In this document: piece after piece, positions 1 through 12,151 of the stretch
Layout: the number at the start of each line of letters is the position of its first letter
How positions within the stretch are numbered: position 1 is the first letter of the stretch
Assembly: GCF_905171775.1 (NCBI RefSeq)
Contig: NC_053494.1
Location: forward strand, 198,477,544-198,541,543
Source of the DNA: Rana temporaria
Lineage: Eukaryota > Chordata > Amphibia > Anura > Ranidae
Length of the DNA: 64,000 bases
Reading direction: 5' to 3'
Notes under the pieces: model-generated
The model's database searches: none
The model's input: only the letters and a program-made list of their open reading frames with translations
Told to the model about the DNA's origin: nothing
Translations under genes and position numbers: made by a program

Positions 1-27
1 AACTACCAACATTTTTTTTTTCTCCTG

Positions 28-480
28 GGCCTTTGCTTTCAGAGAATATATAATGCTTAGAGATTCTAAGTAATTATCATGTAACAAAAAAAATGTAGAT
101 TTTTACATGTTATGAAAGAAGTGTCAGATTTTTATTCGGTAGTGTGTCGCATTCCACGGGCGTACACAATTTTTAAAGTGTGACATGATAGGTATCTATT
201 TAATTGGTGTAACATCATTTTTTATATGTTATAAAAAAAATCGGTGTTATATTGTGTGTACACTAAAAATAATTAAAGTGTTTCTTTCCAAAAAATTTGC
301 ATTTGAAAAATCACTGCACAAAAATCATGTGACATAGAAAATTGCAAATACCGGCATTTTTTTCTCCAGGGCCTTTGCTTTCAGAAAATATATAATGTTT
401 AAGGGTTATAAATTATAATCTTGTAAAATAAGTTATAATCTTGTAAAAAACAAAATGCTTATTTTTTTCCATGTATGAAA
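28..480. repeat. Two diverged direct copies of an AT-rich unit
   Basis: The stretch GGCCTTTGCTTTCAGA followed by an ATATATAATG core appears near 33 and again near 371, each time followed by related AT-rich sequence and a poly-T/ATGTATGAAA stretch. The spacing of about 340 bp indicates a two-copy tandem duplication with heavy divergence. No coding potential is visible. It may be the edge of a larger tandem array running off the left end of the window. Confidence 0.6.
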
Positions 481-489
481 TAAGTGTCA

Positions 490-1043
490 TGCCGCGTACA
501 CACGAATGTTTTTAATGTCCTAGAAAAAATGTTGCTTTTCTCTTGTCAAGCCTGCCGTGCATACACACGATCGTGAAAAAAAAAATGCTCTAGCAAAGCG
601 CGGTGATGTACAACACGTACGACGGCACTATAAAGGGGAAGTTACATTCGGATGGCGCCACCCTATGGGCTGCTTTTGCTGATTTCGTGTTAGTAAAAGA
701 TTGGTGAGAGACGATTCACGCTTTTCAGTCTTCATGCTTTTCAGTCTGTTACAGCGTGACGAATGTGCTATCTCCATTACAAACGCTAGTTTTACCAGAG
801 CAAGCACTTCGGTCTCATAACGTGCTTCTGAGCATGCGTGTTTTTTCCACGTCGTTAAAGCCAAAATCAGCAAAAGCGACCGTTTTTCACAACGACGCGA
901 AAAATTCGAGCATGTTCTAAATTTTTAATGCCCATTTTTCACATCGAGAAAAATGCTCTGGAGCCCACACACGATCGTTTTTGATGACCATTTAAAAAAT
1001 ATATATTTTTCACGTCATGAAAAACAGTCGTGTGTATGCGGCT
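490..1043. mobile_element. Family B MITE (B1), TCA target duplication
   Basis: Termini GCCGCGTACACACGA and the inverse TCGTGTGTATGCGGC bound the element, and TCA lies on both sides (487-489 and 1044-1046). The interior is AT-rich and has no transposase. It shares the ACACACGA subterminal motif with the copies at 26851, 50785, 53143 and 55178. The 3-bp TNA duplication and GC-rich termini point to a PIF/Harbinger-type non-autonomous element; this class call is an inference. Confidence 0.7.
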
Positions 1044-1094
1044 TCAGAATTGGCTTGGGTAGCTAGCGAGATCAAAGGGACCAAAACCATTTAA

Positions 1095-1597
1095 AGGGGT
1101 TGTAAAGGTACAATTTTTTTCCCCTAAATATCTTCCTTTACCTTAGTGCAGTCCTCCTTCACTTACCTCATCCTTCCATTTTGCTTTTAAATGTCCTTAT
1201 TTCTTCTGAGAAATCCTCACTTCCTGTTCTTCTGTCTGTAACTCCACACAGTACATGTGAGGCTTTCTCCCGGGTGTGGAGTGTCGTGTTCGCCCCCTCC
1301 CTTGGACTACAGGAGAGTCAGGACGCTCTCTACGTTGCAGATAGAGAAAGGAGCTGTGTGTTAATAAGAGTCCTGACTCTCCTGGAGTACTGTCCAAGGG
1401 AGGGGGCGAGCACGACACTCCACACCAGGGAGAAAGCCTTGCATTACTGTGTGGAGTTACAGACAGAAGAACAGAAAGTGAGGATTTCTCAGAAGAAATA
1501 AGGACATTTAAAAGCAAAATCAAAGGATGAGGTAAGTGAAGGAGGACTGCACTAAGGAAGCTATTTAGGAAATAAAAATTGCACCTTTACAACCCCT
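1095..1597. mobile_element. Foldback element with TTAA flanks (family F-like)
   Basis: TTAA (1091-1094 and 1598-1601) flanks inverted termini AGGGGTTGTAAAGGT and its complement. Almost the whole element is an imperfect palindrome, so the two strands carry mirror-image open frames (1181-1501 plus, 1197-1523 minus) that are artefacts of the symmetry. A much shorter relative lies at 26175-26286. No transposase is present; a TTAA-targeting (piggyBac-type) source is a reasonable inference. Confidence 0.7.
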
Positions 1598-1601
1598 TTA
1601 A

Positions 1602-2643
1602 GTGAATAAGCGGCGGGTATCTTGCGCTTAGTTAAAAAGTAGCATGTGTACATCTTTAGTCATTGTGAAACTGCAGCCATTAGATTGAAAAAAAAAATTG
1701 TTAACGCTTACTATATGCACTGTGGTTCAGCATATTGAATAATCCATCAGTCAAAAAAAAAGAATAATCCATCAGAAATAAGTGTATAGAAATATTGCTG
1801 GTAAAGCTAAAATCCAGAATACAAATGAACAGGAACTCCTTCCTGCATCAGCAGTATGGCAGAGTCTGCTTTAAAACGCGCATTCAATAAAATATATCTT
1901 TCTTTCACTTGACAAAGTCCCCTTTACAGCGAGTATCAGAGAAGAACATATATATTATATAAAAATGGTTATTTCCACCGGCAGCCGAAACAGATGGCTT
2001 CACCCCAGAGGCGAAATTTAATACTCCGTAATAGGTGAAAGGCTATATTGAATGCACTGTATCTTGCTCATCTGCCCACATGAAATCACAGAACACAGAA
2101 GATCCATTTAGTCCTGTTTAAATTATTACTGAAGTCCTCTCTAGAAAAGGCGAGGGGGGCACGTCACCCTCCGACGAGGAACAGACGCTTAGACGTTATT
2201 CATTATTTATAATATATACATGTATATTTTGGAGGAGATTGTTACGCGACCTGTAAAAGTGCAATTATCAGCGAGAAGCGGTGTGACATTTTCTGAGAAT
2301 TCCATTGAAATTATCTAAAGGGATCCCCGCTGCCAAGTCAAATGTGTGAAGGTATATCGACGACGTTCCTGCAGAAAGGTGCATGTCACTAACTGAATGC
2401 CGCTATTTCAACAGAAAGGAATTTCCATGGGGCTGACAGAAAAAAATAAGATAAAAAGAATCTAAAGTGAAATGCCGCTTTTCACTTCTGTAGGTAAAAA
2501 AAAAATTAGGTGGCCTTTTCACGTTCCTTTGATTTAATCATTTCACCACCAGAACTTTTTTTAAATTCATTATTTTTTTTTCACGCGTACCAAAATGCTA
2601 TTTTTTTTTACAATGAAAAGCATTTAAAACACCTAAACATTAT
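1602..2643. other. Apparently single-copy AT-rich non-coding island
   Basis: This kilobase matches none of the repeat families seen elsewhere in the window. It has no long open frame and no terminal inverted repeats. It contains poly-A/T runs and several homeodomain-like TTATTCATTA or TTTAATCA patches. It is a candidate for conserved non-coding sequence, on composition alone. Confidence 0.4.
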
Positions 2644-3355
2644 GGGCCAGATTCTCATAGAATCGGCGTTTGCGTAGTGTAAGCCATTTACACTACGACG
2701 CCGCAAATTACTGGAGCAAGTGCCGTATTCTCCAAGCACTTGCTCCGTAATTTGCGGGGGCGTAGTGTAAATGGGCCGGCGTAAGGCCGCGTAATTCAAA
2801 GGGGGCGGCTTGTATTTAAATTAAGCGCGACGATCGAACTGCGCATGCGCCGGGCATAAAAATAGCCCAGTGCGCATGCTCCAGCTCACGACGGAAAACG
2901 TCAATGATGCCGACGTGAGCGTCATTGACGTAAAGTCGTATTCGCGAACGACTTACGAAAACTACGTAAAGGACGGAAAAGACGACGCTGACCCGACGCC
3001 ATACTTAACATGGCATACGACAGACCTTCGTAAACTTGCCCCTCATATAGCAGGGGCAAGTTTACGCTTACGGAAACGTCATAAATTCACTGCGTCGTCC
3101 GCGCGTACGTTCGGGAATCGGCGTAAATAGCTAATTTGCATAGACGTCGGGAAAACGACGAGGCGACACCTAGCGGCGGGAAAAAAAATTGCATTTAAGA
3201 CCTGACAGCGTAAGAGCCTTACGCCTGTCAGATCTAAGGGGTACCCATGCGTAACTGATTCTAAGAATCAGTCGCATAGATACGCCGGGCCAGATTAGGA
3301 CTTACGAAGGCGCAAATGGCGTTGCGCCGTCGTAAACCTTTTAAGAATCTGGCCC
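2644..3355. mobile_element. Family A long palindromic MITE (A1), TAT duplication
   Basis: GGGCCAGATTC at the left and GAATCTGGCCC at the right form terminal inverted repeats, with TAT on each side (2641-2643, 3356-3358). The body is strikingly rich in CpG (repeated TTACG, CGTCG and GCGCATGCGC blocks) compared with the AT-rich flanks. It has no transposase frame. The GGGCC terminus and 3-bp duplication resemble non-autonomous PIF/Harbinger elements. The short open frames inside it are chance. Confidence 0.8.
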
Positions 3356-3774
3356 TATATATTTTCTGAAATTAGATGACGCATATGATAAAAACATAGC
3401 CGTAGCAATTTTTTTTCATGTCGCAACGTTAGAATAACTGTTTAGAAAATGTAGTGTTAGGACCGGTTCACACCAGATTGTAATGTGAGAAAGGCACGCT
3501 CTGTGTGCTTTTCCCTCAACACGCTCAAAATGCACTGCCTTTTTGCTCTGCTGTGGGTGCAACAACATTGTTAACAGCACCCCAAGTGGAAGTCCCTGCA
3601 TTTGCAGACCCCAGATCACATGGTACATGGGACTTTGAAAAAGTCCGGTATGGATACAATGCGTCAGGTGGACAGAGTATCATGACATCAACATGTTGGG
3701 CGGAGCCATCTTGGATCACTGGCTTGATATTGTTTGTGCTCTCTTAAAGTGACATCTTGTGAATATATTCAGAG
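3356..3774. other. No recognisable feature
   Basis: Non-coding sequence between a family A element and a decayed Tc1 copy. The overlapping short open frames on both strands around 3416-3747 have no recognisable similarity and are treated as chance. Confidence 0.4.
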
Positions 3775-4614
3775 AGTGTATTCTGCAACAAGTGGTTATT
3801 TGAGTTAATGTTGCCTTTCTATCATTTTGTTGCCTTGTTAATGTTAGAGGTCAGAAGAGAATGGTCAGACTGGTTTGAGATGATAGAAAGGGATTTTCGT
3901 ACACACTACTTTCACTCGCTGGATATTTTCTCTTTTTCTGACCATTCTCTGTAAACCCTAGAGATGGTTTTGCGAAAAATTCCTGTAGGTCAGCAGTTTT
4001 TTAAATACTCAGACCAGCCTGTCTGCCGCCAACAACCATGCCACGTTCAAAGTCACTTAAAGCGGGAGTTCACCCGGAATTTTTTTTTTAACATTGGGCG
4101 TTCCTATTTGATTTACAGTCTTCCGACAGGCTTCCGACGGTCGCATCTATCGCGTCACGAGTAGCCGAAAGAAGCCGAACGTCGGTGCGGCTCTATACGG
4201 CGCCTGCGCACCGATGTTCGGCTACTTTCGGAAAATCGTGACGCGATAGATGCGACCGTCGGAAGCCTGTCAATCAAATAGGAACGCCCAGTCCCGAAGA
4301 CCATACCCGGAAGCGGCGGAGAATACCGCACTCTCTAAAACGGTAAGTACTGCTTCGTTTTTAAAAAAACTAGCCGATTCCCCTAGACAAAATGAGCATC
4401 AATCTAATGTTAAAAATTTACATTTCCGGGTGAACCTCCACTTTAAATCTCCTTCTTTCCTCAATCTGATGCTCAGTTCGAACTTCAGCAAGTTGTCTTC
4501 ACCACGTCTAGATGCCTAAATGCATTGAGTTGCTGCCATGTGATTGGCTGATTAGCAATTTGTGTTACCAAGCAATTGAACAGGTATACCTAATAAAGTG
4601 GCCTGTGAGTGTAT
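3775..4614 (-). pseudogene. Decayed Tc1-like transposon, 5' part, interrupted by a TTAA element
   Basis: Read on the minus strand, this is the start of a Tc1-like element. It has a terminus near 4614 (AATAAAGTGGCCTGTGAGTG in plus orientation) and then the N-terminal transposase region. In-frame remnants correspond to helix-turn-helix sequence running through the EWSEKEK-type and DARGQRRMARL-type segments of this Tc1 lineage. The catalytic part is absent because the copy is truncated near 3775. The remaining frame carries stops and is split by the foldback element at 4061-4442. I identify the lineage from memory of its DNA consensus; an alignment would settle it. Confidence 0.7.
4061..4442. 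mobile_element. Family F foldback MITE (F1) inserted in the Tc1 copy
   Basis: TTAA occurs on both sides (4057-4060, 4443-4446). Termini AGCGGGAGTTCACCC and GGGTGAACCTCCACT are inverted repeats, and the interior is a long palindrome built on a TCCGACGGTCGCATC segment and its complement. It splits the surrounding Tc1 sequence exactly at a TTAA, which shows it is a later insertion that duplicated TTAA. A close relative is at 45439-45836. Confidence 0.8.
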
Positions 4615-5315
4615 ATAAGCACCTATTTTAGGCACATGAAGTAATGGCGTTTTAACACGCTTTGCCTTTTATGATATGCATTATGCACATCCTATTTTTT
4701 TTATATATTTTTTTTCACATGAATATGAACGTTTGATTTATCCCTTTGATGTAAAAATTGCACATTAGAATTAAGAAGTGATGAGTGCTTCACTATTTTT
4801 TTAGTAACCATTTGCCGCCAAATCATGTACATGATTGACTTCAAGCGGTTATATCAGGGATATGGTAGCCACTGTCAGCCATAACCCCGGTATTGGTTTC
4901 TTCAGACCCGCAATGCTCTACAAAGTAAAAGCAATCCTAGAAGGGCACCCTAGAAGAAGAGGATCGGCTCTGCTCTGTGCAAAGCCATTGCACAGAGTAG
5001 GTTAGTGTAGGCATGTTTGTTATTTAAAAAAATAAAAATAACGTTTACAATAATTTTAAGATAAAAAAAAAAAAACTTCTGCCTTTAGAATCACTTTAAT
5101 CTCTGCAGATCTGAATGACAGCTGATTGTAAGAAAGGGACAACCCCCCCCTGTCACGTCCCCCCCCCCTTTACACAGCACAGGGGAGCAGAGCTGAGGCT
5201 ATCAATCACAAGCTGTGTGCTGAAGCTCCCTACTTGTCACCTTTTTTCTCTTGGTGTCATGAAAACTTGATGTGTAGATGGCACAACGAAGAAGCAGACA
5301 GAAATGACACTTATA
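4615..5315. other. No recognisable feature
   Basis: AT-rich non-coding DNA with homopolymer runs (poly-A near 5066, poly-C near 5145-5168). A diffuse resemblance to family C flanks (near 4808-4900) is too weak to annotate. Confidence 0.35.
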
Positions 5316-5855
5316 GGTAGATTCAGGTAGAGTTAGGCCGGCTTATCAGTAGATAAGTCGACCTAACTCAGAATCTACGCCGACCTATGTTTAAGCGTAT
5401 GCTCAAACAGAGATACGCTTAAACATATCTAAGATAGGACGGCTTGCGCCATCCTATCTTAGGTTGCAATAATTTGGATGGCCGCTAGGTGGCACTTCCA
5501 TTGCGGCCGGCGTAGATTATGTAAATGAGTTTGTACGCCGATTCACGAACGTACGCCTGGCCGCCGCAGTCGATTTACGCCGTTTCCGTAAGGCCTTAGG
5601 AGGCCTAAAGTTATTCCACCTATGAGGTGGAATAACAATGTTAAAGTATGGCCACCATTCCCGCCGCGAGGTTCGGATTTTTTACGTTGTTTGCGTAAGT
5701 CGTCCGCGAATAGGGAGTTACGTCGTTTACGTCCACGTCAAAATCAATAGGCCCGTACGGCGTACTTAGCCGCAATGCGCACTGGGAAATGTAGGCGCCC
5801 GGCACATGCGCAGTAGCAAAAAACTTCAAAAACGTGAGGTCAAGCCTCATTGCCA
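5316..5855. mobile_element. Family A MITE (A2), right end lost
   Basis: It starts with GGTAGATTCAGGTAGA, like the copy at 10060, and has the CpG-rich body typical of family A, including GCACATGCGCAGTAG near the end. The right terminus is missing, and the element stops at the TTAA where the family C copy begins at 5856. Confidence 0.7.
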
Positions 5856-5859
5856 TTAA

Positions 5860-6772
5860 CCACTAACCGACCACTAGCCGACCGCCCACCGCCGTTCTAC
5901 GTCGGCAAGTTGGCTTGGCTGGGCGAGAGCACGTAGTATAACGTCCTCTCTCCCAGCCGCCACCAGCCGCCACTAGCGCCCCCCGCTCGCCCCCGACTCC
6001 CGTGCGTGTGCCCGGCGGGCGTGATCGCCGCCGGGCACACGCGATCGCTCGGTACAGAGCGGGGACCGGGAGCTGTGTGTGTAAACACACAGCTCCCGGT
6101 CCTGTCAGCAGGGGAAATGCTGATCTTCGGTTCATACAATGTATGAACAGAGGATCAGTGTTTCCCCTAGTGAGGCCACCCCCCCCCCCCACAGTAAGAA
6201 CACACCCAGGCATACTTAACCCCTTCCCCGCCCCCTAGTGTTAACCCCTTCACTGCCAGTGGCATTTTTATAGTAATCCAATGCATTTTTATAGCACTGA
6301 TCGCTATAAAAATGCCAATGGTCCCAAAAATGTGTCAAAAGTGTCCGAAGTGTCCGCCATAATGTCGCAATACCGAAAAAAAATCGCTGATCGCCGCCAT
6401 TACTAGTAAAAAAAATATACGAAAAAAAAAAAATTTACGAAAAATATGTAGAAGAAAACGTATCGGCCTAAACTGAGGAAAAAAAAAGTTTTTTTTTTAT
6501 ATATTTATGAAGGATATTTATTATAGCAAAAAGTAAAAAATATTATTTTTTTTCAAAATTGTCGCTCTATTTTTGATTATACCAAAAAAAACTAAAAACC
6601 GCAGAGGTGATCAAATACCACCAAAAGAAAGCTCTATTTGTGGGGAAAAAAGGACGCCAATTTTGTTTGGGAGCCTTGTCGCACGACCGCGCAATTGTCA
6701 GTTAAAACGACGCAGTGCCGAATCGCAAAAAGTGCTCTGGTCTTTGACCAGCAATAACCAGCAATTAAGTGG
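5860..6772 (+). mobile_element. Family C element (C1), TTAA flanks
   Basis: Flanked by TTAA (5856-5859, 6773-6776), with inverted CCACT-type ends. Landmarks shared with the other copies are a GC-rich hairpin half (5880-6180), GGGGTTAACCCCTTCA-like spacers, the TGTCCGAAGTGTCCGCCAT block, TATGTAGAAG, ACCACCAAAAGAAAGCTC and GCACGACCGCGCAATTGTC. No open frame spans it. The TTAA target is the piggyBac signature, so a non-autonomous piggyBac-like origin is inferred. Confidence 0.75.
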
Positions 6773-6776
6773 TTAA

Positions 6777-6945
6777 AGCCCACACACGACCATTTTTTAC
6801 TACGTAAAAAAAGACAACGTTAAAAACGACGTGAAAAATTAGAGCATGTTCGAAATTTTTATTGGCCATTTTTTACATCTGGAGCCCACACACGATCGTT
6901 TTTAATGACTTAAAAAAAAAACATAATTTTTTACAACTCCATATG
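6777..6945. repeat. Fragment of family B
   Basis: The motifs GCCCACACACGACC, GAGCATGTTCGAAATTTTTA and GGAGCCCACACACGATCG match the right half of the B1 element at 490-1043. No complete end is visible. Confidence 0.55.
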
Positions 6946-6974
6946 AGTGTCCTCACCCAGGTGTTCCCCTTTAA

Positions 6975-7923
6975 CACCTTCCATACAGGGCATTTTCACC
7001 CCCTTCCTGCCCAGACCAATTTTTAGTTTTTAGCGTTGTTGCACTTTGAATGACAATTGCGTGGTCATGCAACACTGTACCCAAACTAAATCTTTATGTT
7101 TGTTTCCCCCCACAAATAGAGCTTTCGTTTGGTGGTATTTGATCATCTCTGCCGTTTTTATTTTTTGCGCTATAAACAAAAGAAGAGTGACAATTTTAAA
7201 AAAAAACACAATATTTTTTACTTTTTTATTTAATAAATATCATGATTTTTTTTTAAAAAACGTTTTTTTTCCTCAGTTTAGGCCGATACGTATTCTTCTA
7301 CATATTTTTGGTTAAAAAAAATCGCAATAATCGTATATTGATTGGTTTGCGCAAAAGTTATAGCGTCAACAAAATAGGTGATAGATTTATGGCATTTTTA
7401 TTTTATTAATTTTTTTACTAGTATTGGCGGCGATTTGCGATTTTTTACTGTGACCGTGACATTGCGGCGAACACATCGGACACTTTTGACACGTTTCTGG
7501 GACCATTCACATTTATACAGCGATTAATGCTATAAATATGCATTGATTACTGTGTAAATGTGACTGGCAGGGAAGGGGTTAACCACTAGGGGGCGTTGAA
7601 GGGGTTAATATGTTCCCTAAGGTGTGTTCTAACTGTAGGGGGGAGGGGACTCTCAAGGAGAGGAGACCGATGTGTGTTCCTCTGTACTGGGAACACACAT
7701 TGGTCTCCTCACCGCTGACAGGAGGTGGATCTGTGTGTTTACACCCCATCATTAAACACACAGATCCACACTCCTGCCGTGATTACCGGCAATCGCAGGC
7801 ACCCGGCGGCAATCGCGGCCGCCGGGCACCCGCGCCGGGAACACAGGACGTCATATGATGTCCACCTGGATCGGCGAGGGGTTCCTGCCGCCGTCATTTC
7901 CCTATGGCGTGGTATGGAAGTGG
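6975..7923 (-). mobile_element. Family C element (C2), reverse orientation
   Basis: TTAA flanks at 6971-6974 and 7924-7927. The family C landmarks appear inverted: GAGCTTTCGTTTGGTGGTATTTGATC near 7120, TTGCGCAAAAGTTATAGCG near 7350, and a GC-rich hairpin half at 7640-7880 with self-complementary TGTGTTCC and GGAACACA arms. It lies head-to-head with C1, with a family B fragment between them. Confidence 0.75.
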
Positions 7924-7927
7924 TTAA

Positions 7928-8400
7928 AACTCTCGTCTCTGTAAAGCGTCTCAGTGGCTGCACCAAAGGAGCTAAAGATCTCAGCCTTCTGCCTGGATGG
8001 AGCCATGACAGATGTTTATCAAGCCGGATATAAATATCAGGTTTTCATATATCCATCCTGCTGTCTAAATCTTGGAGACAAGCAGCCGGAGTGACTGTTC
8101 TCCCTGTCGCTGGGGTCATTATTCTGAATGAGCGGGTCCATCAGTCCTTAGCGGAAGGAGATTTAATGACAGAGGAGATACAATCTCTCCGGGAAATGAA
8201 TGGAGTAATCTATAGCATGCTGTCCCCTCTTCTGTATGCGCAGCTGTGTACTGTACGCCATCCCATCTATACGCGGATCACACACGCTACAGGGTGATCT
8301 GCATGCCAATAGATCACACATTCTGACTATTAATCACCCACTAATAACTGCTGATCGATAACCAAGGGCACCGATTTGAAACGTGAGATTACTGTAACAA
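7928..8400. other. No recognisable feature
   Basis: Mixed-composition non-coding DNA. No repeat family of the window, long frame or RNA gene could be matched. Confidence 0.35.
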
Positions 8401-9203
8401 TTTACCTTCTATGGTCGAAATAACGTGAATATATAAAATGATGTACAGTATTACAGTATATATTCACAAAAACAAGGGGAGGGGCGTCTCTGAATAAATG
8501 GGAAAAAAGTGAAGAAAAGTGCGCAACCAAATTGGGCAATAAAAATTGCACATAAATGTTCTTATAAAGGATGAATAATGAAATACATTCAAATGTCCTT
8601 ATTCCTGTGCAACAAATTATGTAATAGGAACTGAAAAAAAGTCCTTGTGAAATCGCATCAATGCACTGGCTCATACAAGGTCTCAATCTTCTGTCTGATG
8701 ACTGAATGGATGCAGATAACTTCACACAAAATTCCCACGTACAAAGGAAATAAGTGGCCGCTTACCAGATCCGTTGGATCCCTACAGGGATCAGACAGGC
8801 TCAGAAACACAGATGTCCTCGGCTGCTTCAAAGCGGTTACTCCCGGTCCACTCCTCTGTTAGAAATCAGAGGAAACTCCTGTGGTATCCTATCGGTTTAT
8901 CCCGGGATAGACCAGCCTCAGTAAATGATGTGGGAATGTGTAGGTATAGAGGAGAAAAAGTGCTTCATAGTGCAGTATTTCGTTAAAAATGTTTCTCTTT
9001 AATTCCACTCAATGGAAAAAAGGACTGACATCTAAAAAGCTTCACGAGTTACAAAGTATCAAGAAAGTTTACAACTTGGAAGCGTGTATAAACAAACAAA
9101 CCAGCCTCGGCACTGACTGATAGGGGCGTGGTGACGTCAGCAACTATCGCTCCACCCGACCCTGCGTTTCTCCCTATCGGGCATCGACTGAGAAGGAGGC
9201 ATA
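8400..9203. repeat. Class P-like element, one arm only (P7)
   Basis: The sequence ends near 9165-9200 with CTGCGTTTCTCCCTATCGGG and GACTGAGAAGG. This is the same kind of motif (GCGTTTC followed by a short hairpin) that sits at the centre of the inverted-arm elements at 19448, 32160, 36319 and 50643. The other arm is not seen; a family A element interrupts at 9204. The assignment rests on motif similarity only. Confidence 0.45.
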
Positions 9204-9944
9204 GGCCCGGATTCAGAAAGACTTACGACGGGCGTATCAGTAGATACGCCTTCGTAAGTCCGAATCCGCGCCGTCGCAACTTTAAGCGTATGCTCAAACT
9301 GAGATACGCTTAAATGTTGCTAAGATACGACCGGCGTAAGTCTCCTACGCCGTCGTATCCTAACTGCATATTTACGCTGGCCGCTAGGGGCGTGTACGCT
9401 GATTTACGCCTAGAATATGTAAATCAGCTAGATACGCCTATTCACGAACGTACGCCCGGCCGTCGCAGTACAGATACGCCGTTTACTTAAGGCTTTTTCC
9501 GGCGTAACGTTACCCCTGCTATATGAGGCGCAGCCAATGTTAAGTATGGACCTCGGGCCAGCGTCGAATTTTCCACTGTGTACGTCGTTTGCGTAAAACG
9601 TTCGCGAATAGGGCTTTGCGTAGAATGACGTTCACGTCAAAAGCATTGGCTTGTTGCGGGTTAATTTGGAGCATGAGCACTGGGATACCCCCACGGACGG
9701 CGCATGCGCCGTTCAGAAAAAATGTAATTTACGTCAGGACAAGACGTATTAACATAAAACACGCCCACATCTTATCTATTTGAATTGCGCGCCCTTACGC
9801 CGACACAGTTACACTACGCCTCAGTAACTTACGGCGCAAATTCTTTCAGGATACGGAAAATACGCTGAAAGTTACGGCGGCGTAGTGTATCTGAGATGCA
9901 CTACGCCGGACGGAAAAATGCGCGGAGGTACGTGGATCTGGCCC
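9204..9944. mobile_element. Family A MITE (A3), ATA duplication
   Basis: GGCCCGGATTCAGA at the left and GATCTGGCCC at the right, with ATA repeated outside (9201-9203, 9945-9947). The body is CpG-rich, with TACGCCGTC, GGCGCATGCGCC and paired inverted segments. There is no transposase. Confidence 0.8.
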
Positions 9945-10059
9945 ATAGAGTCTATAATGTCTTTTCTCTATAATAATTAGGTTTCTGTTTCCTCTCTGCA
10001 GTTAAGCAGCAAAGCGCATGTGGACTGTGCACTGTCAGTTATGTAGGGCTACATACAGA

Positions 10060-10574
10060 GGGGTAGATTCAGGTAGATTTTCCGTAGGGGGCGTGGATCA
10101 TTTAAATTAGGCGCGTTCCCGCGCCGAGCGTAGTGCGCATGCTACGTCGGGAAACTTTCCCGATGTGCATTGTGGTAAATGACGTCGCAAGGACGTCATT
10201 TGCTTCAAATTGAAAGTGAATGGCGTCCAGCGCCATTCACGATTCACTTACGCAAATGACGTAAATTTCAAATTTCGCAACGCGGGAACGACGGGTATAC
10301 GTAGCATTGGCTGCCCCTGCTATTAATAGCAGGGGCAGCCTTACGCAAAAACCGACGTACGCAAACGACGTACAACGGGAACGCCACCTAGCGGCCTGCG
10401 TAAGAATGCTGCCTAAAATATGACGGCATAAGGAGCCTTATGCCAGTCATTTCTTAGGCTGCAGTCGGCGTATCAAGGTTCCTGAATCAGGAGCATTCGA
10501 TACGCCGGGGCAAGTAAGCAATTGCGCTGCGTAACTATGGTTACGCAGGCGCAATTGCTCTTTGAATCTACCCC
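10060..10574. mobile_element. Family A MITE (A4), AGA duplication
   Basis: Inverted termini GGGGTAGATTCA and TGAATCTACCCC, flanked by AGA (10057-10059, 10575-10577). The 515-bp CpG-rich body contains a GCTATTAATAGCAGGGGCAGC hairpin near 10320. The termini show the GGTAGATTC variant shared with A2. Confidence 0.8.
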
Positions 10575-10577
10575 AGA

Positions 10578-11449
10578 ATTTCTAACAAACTGCCACCAGC
10601 TAGGGGCAATTGGTAACCTTCAGTGTAAACCATAGGTCAAAGGAATCCCTTATTTATGCCCTATTGTATCAGTTGAGCTGAGCCTTCCACCGGCCTTTTG
10701 AGACAAAGTATAGTAAAGTATAGCCAGCCAACTCTGCCAGTGTATTTCTTGGTCTTTGTGTACCGTTTGTGAAATTTCCTTTCACCTCTAGTCCAAGAGG
10801 CACGAACAGCTCAAACATTTTGGATTTCCCCTCATTTTAATTCTTGGTGGCAATAGTCCTCAGGACAAACATGGTAAATCTCCCCAATGAAAATATAGAC
10901 AACAATGACATTTTTTTTACAGGGTATCTAATCCTTCCCCAAACCATTTAAAACTAAAATAAAAGAGTTTGCTTAAAGCTGTTACTAAACCCAGGACCCT
11001 GCATTCACTATATCTGGTCCCCCACAGTACACAGAACATGGAAATGCAATTATTTTAGCAAATATAAACTGCTAAATACCTTTTCTCATCAGCAGTATAT
11101 AGCAGCCTTGTGACTTCTATCAGTGTCAGGTTAAAGCTTGTAGGAAGAGTTTTCATTCTACTCTGACTGTTCTTTATATTGTGCAGGTCCCCTGACCCTC
11201 TGTCTGGACAGTCCTGATTGACCCTGTGCTGATAGCATGCACTATCCTAAGAAAAAAAAAATACTCTCTAGCAATACACATAAAACTTAACATGTGCAGA
11301 GTGCCCACAAGGCTCTGTACTATCAGGAGATGGATTGGGGACAGTGGAAGAAGGGAAGGATCAGAGAAGACAGGATCAAACCGCCTTTTTACACAATTAA
11401 CCCCTACACAGTGAGTGAGTATAACAAGCCAGATTTGCTGCATAAACAG
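10578..11449. other. No recognisable feature
   Basis: Non-coding DNA between two family A elements. Short frames on both strands (11174-11443 minus, 11226-11414 plus) overlap and have no recognisable motifs. Confidence 0.35.
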
Positions 11450-11452
11450 ACT

Positions 11453-12148
11453 GGGGCATATTCTTAAATATCTGAGGCGGCGGAACGTATGTCCTTTACG
11501 TTACGCCGCCGCAAGTTTAAGTGGCAAGTGCCTGATTCCCAAACCACTTACCTGTAAACTTTTGCGGCGGCGTCGCGTAAAGTCCACCCGCGCAAGCCCT
11601 CCTAATTCAAATGATCCTGGTAGGGGGCGTGGATCATTTAAATTAGGCGCGCTCCTGCGCCGATCGTAATGTGCATGCTCCGTCGGGTAAAATAACCAAC
11701 GTGCATTGCGCTAAATGACGTCTCACGGACGTCATTTGTTTTGACTGTAACGTAAATGGCGTCCAGCGCCATTCACGGACGACTTACGCAAACGACGTTA
11801 AATTTTCAAATTTCGACGCGGGATCGACGGCCATACTTAACATTGAGTACGCCACCTAGGGGGCATCTTTATCTTTACGCCGCGTATCGCTTACGGAAAC
11901 AACGTTAAAACACTACGGCGGGCAAGCGTACGTTAGAGAATCGGCGTGACTAGTCATTTGCATATTCTACGCTGACCGCCACCTAGCGGTCAGCGTAAAT
12001 ATTGCAGCCTAAGATACAACGGCGCAGGCCGTCGTATCTTAGGCATGTTTAAGTGTATCTCAGTTTGAGCATACACTTAAACATAGGATCGGACTTACGT
12101 GGGCGTATCTGCTGATACGCAGGCGTAAAGTATTTGAGAATATGGCCC
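11453..12148. mobile_element. Family A MITE (A5), ACT duplication
   Basis: GGGGCATATTCTTAAAT and its near-complement ending GAATATGGCCC mark the ends; ACT is duplicated outside (11450-11452, 12149-12151). The 696-bp body is CpG-rich with the usual GCGCATGC and TTACGCAAACGACGT-like segments. The termini carry CATATTC where other copies have CAGATTC, so this is a sub-lineage. Confidence 0.8.
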
Positions 12149-12151
12149 ACT

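Noticed and set aside
1181..1523. Similar proteins predicted on opposite strands
   Set aside because: Mirror frames of a palindromic element.
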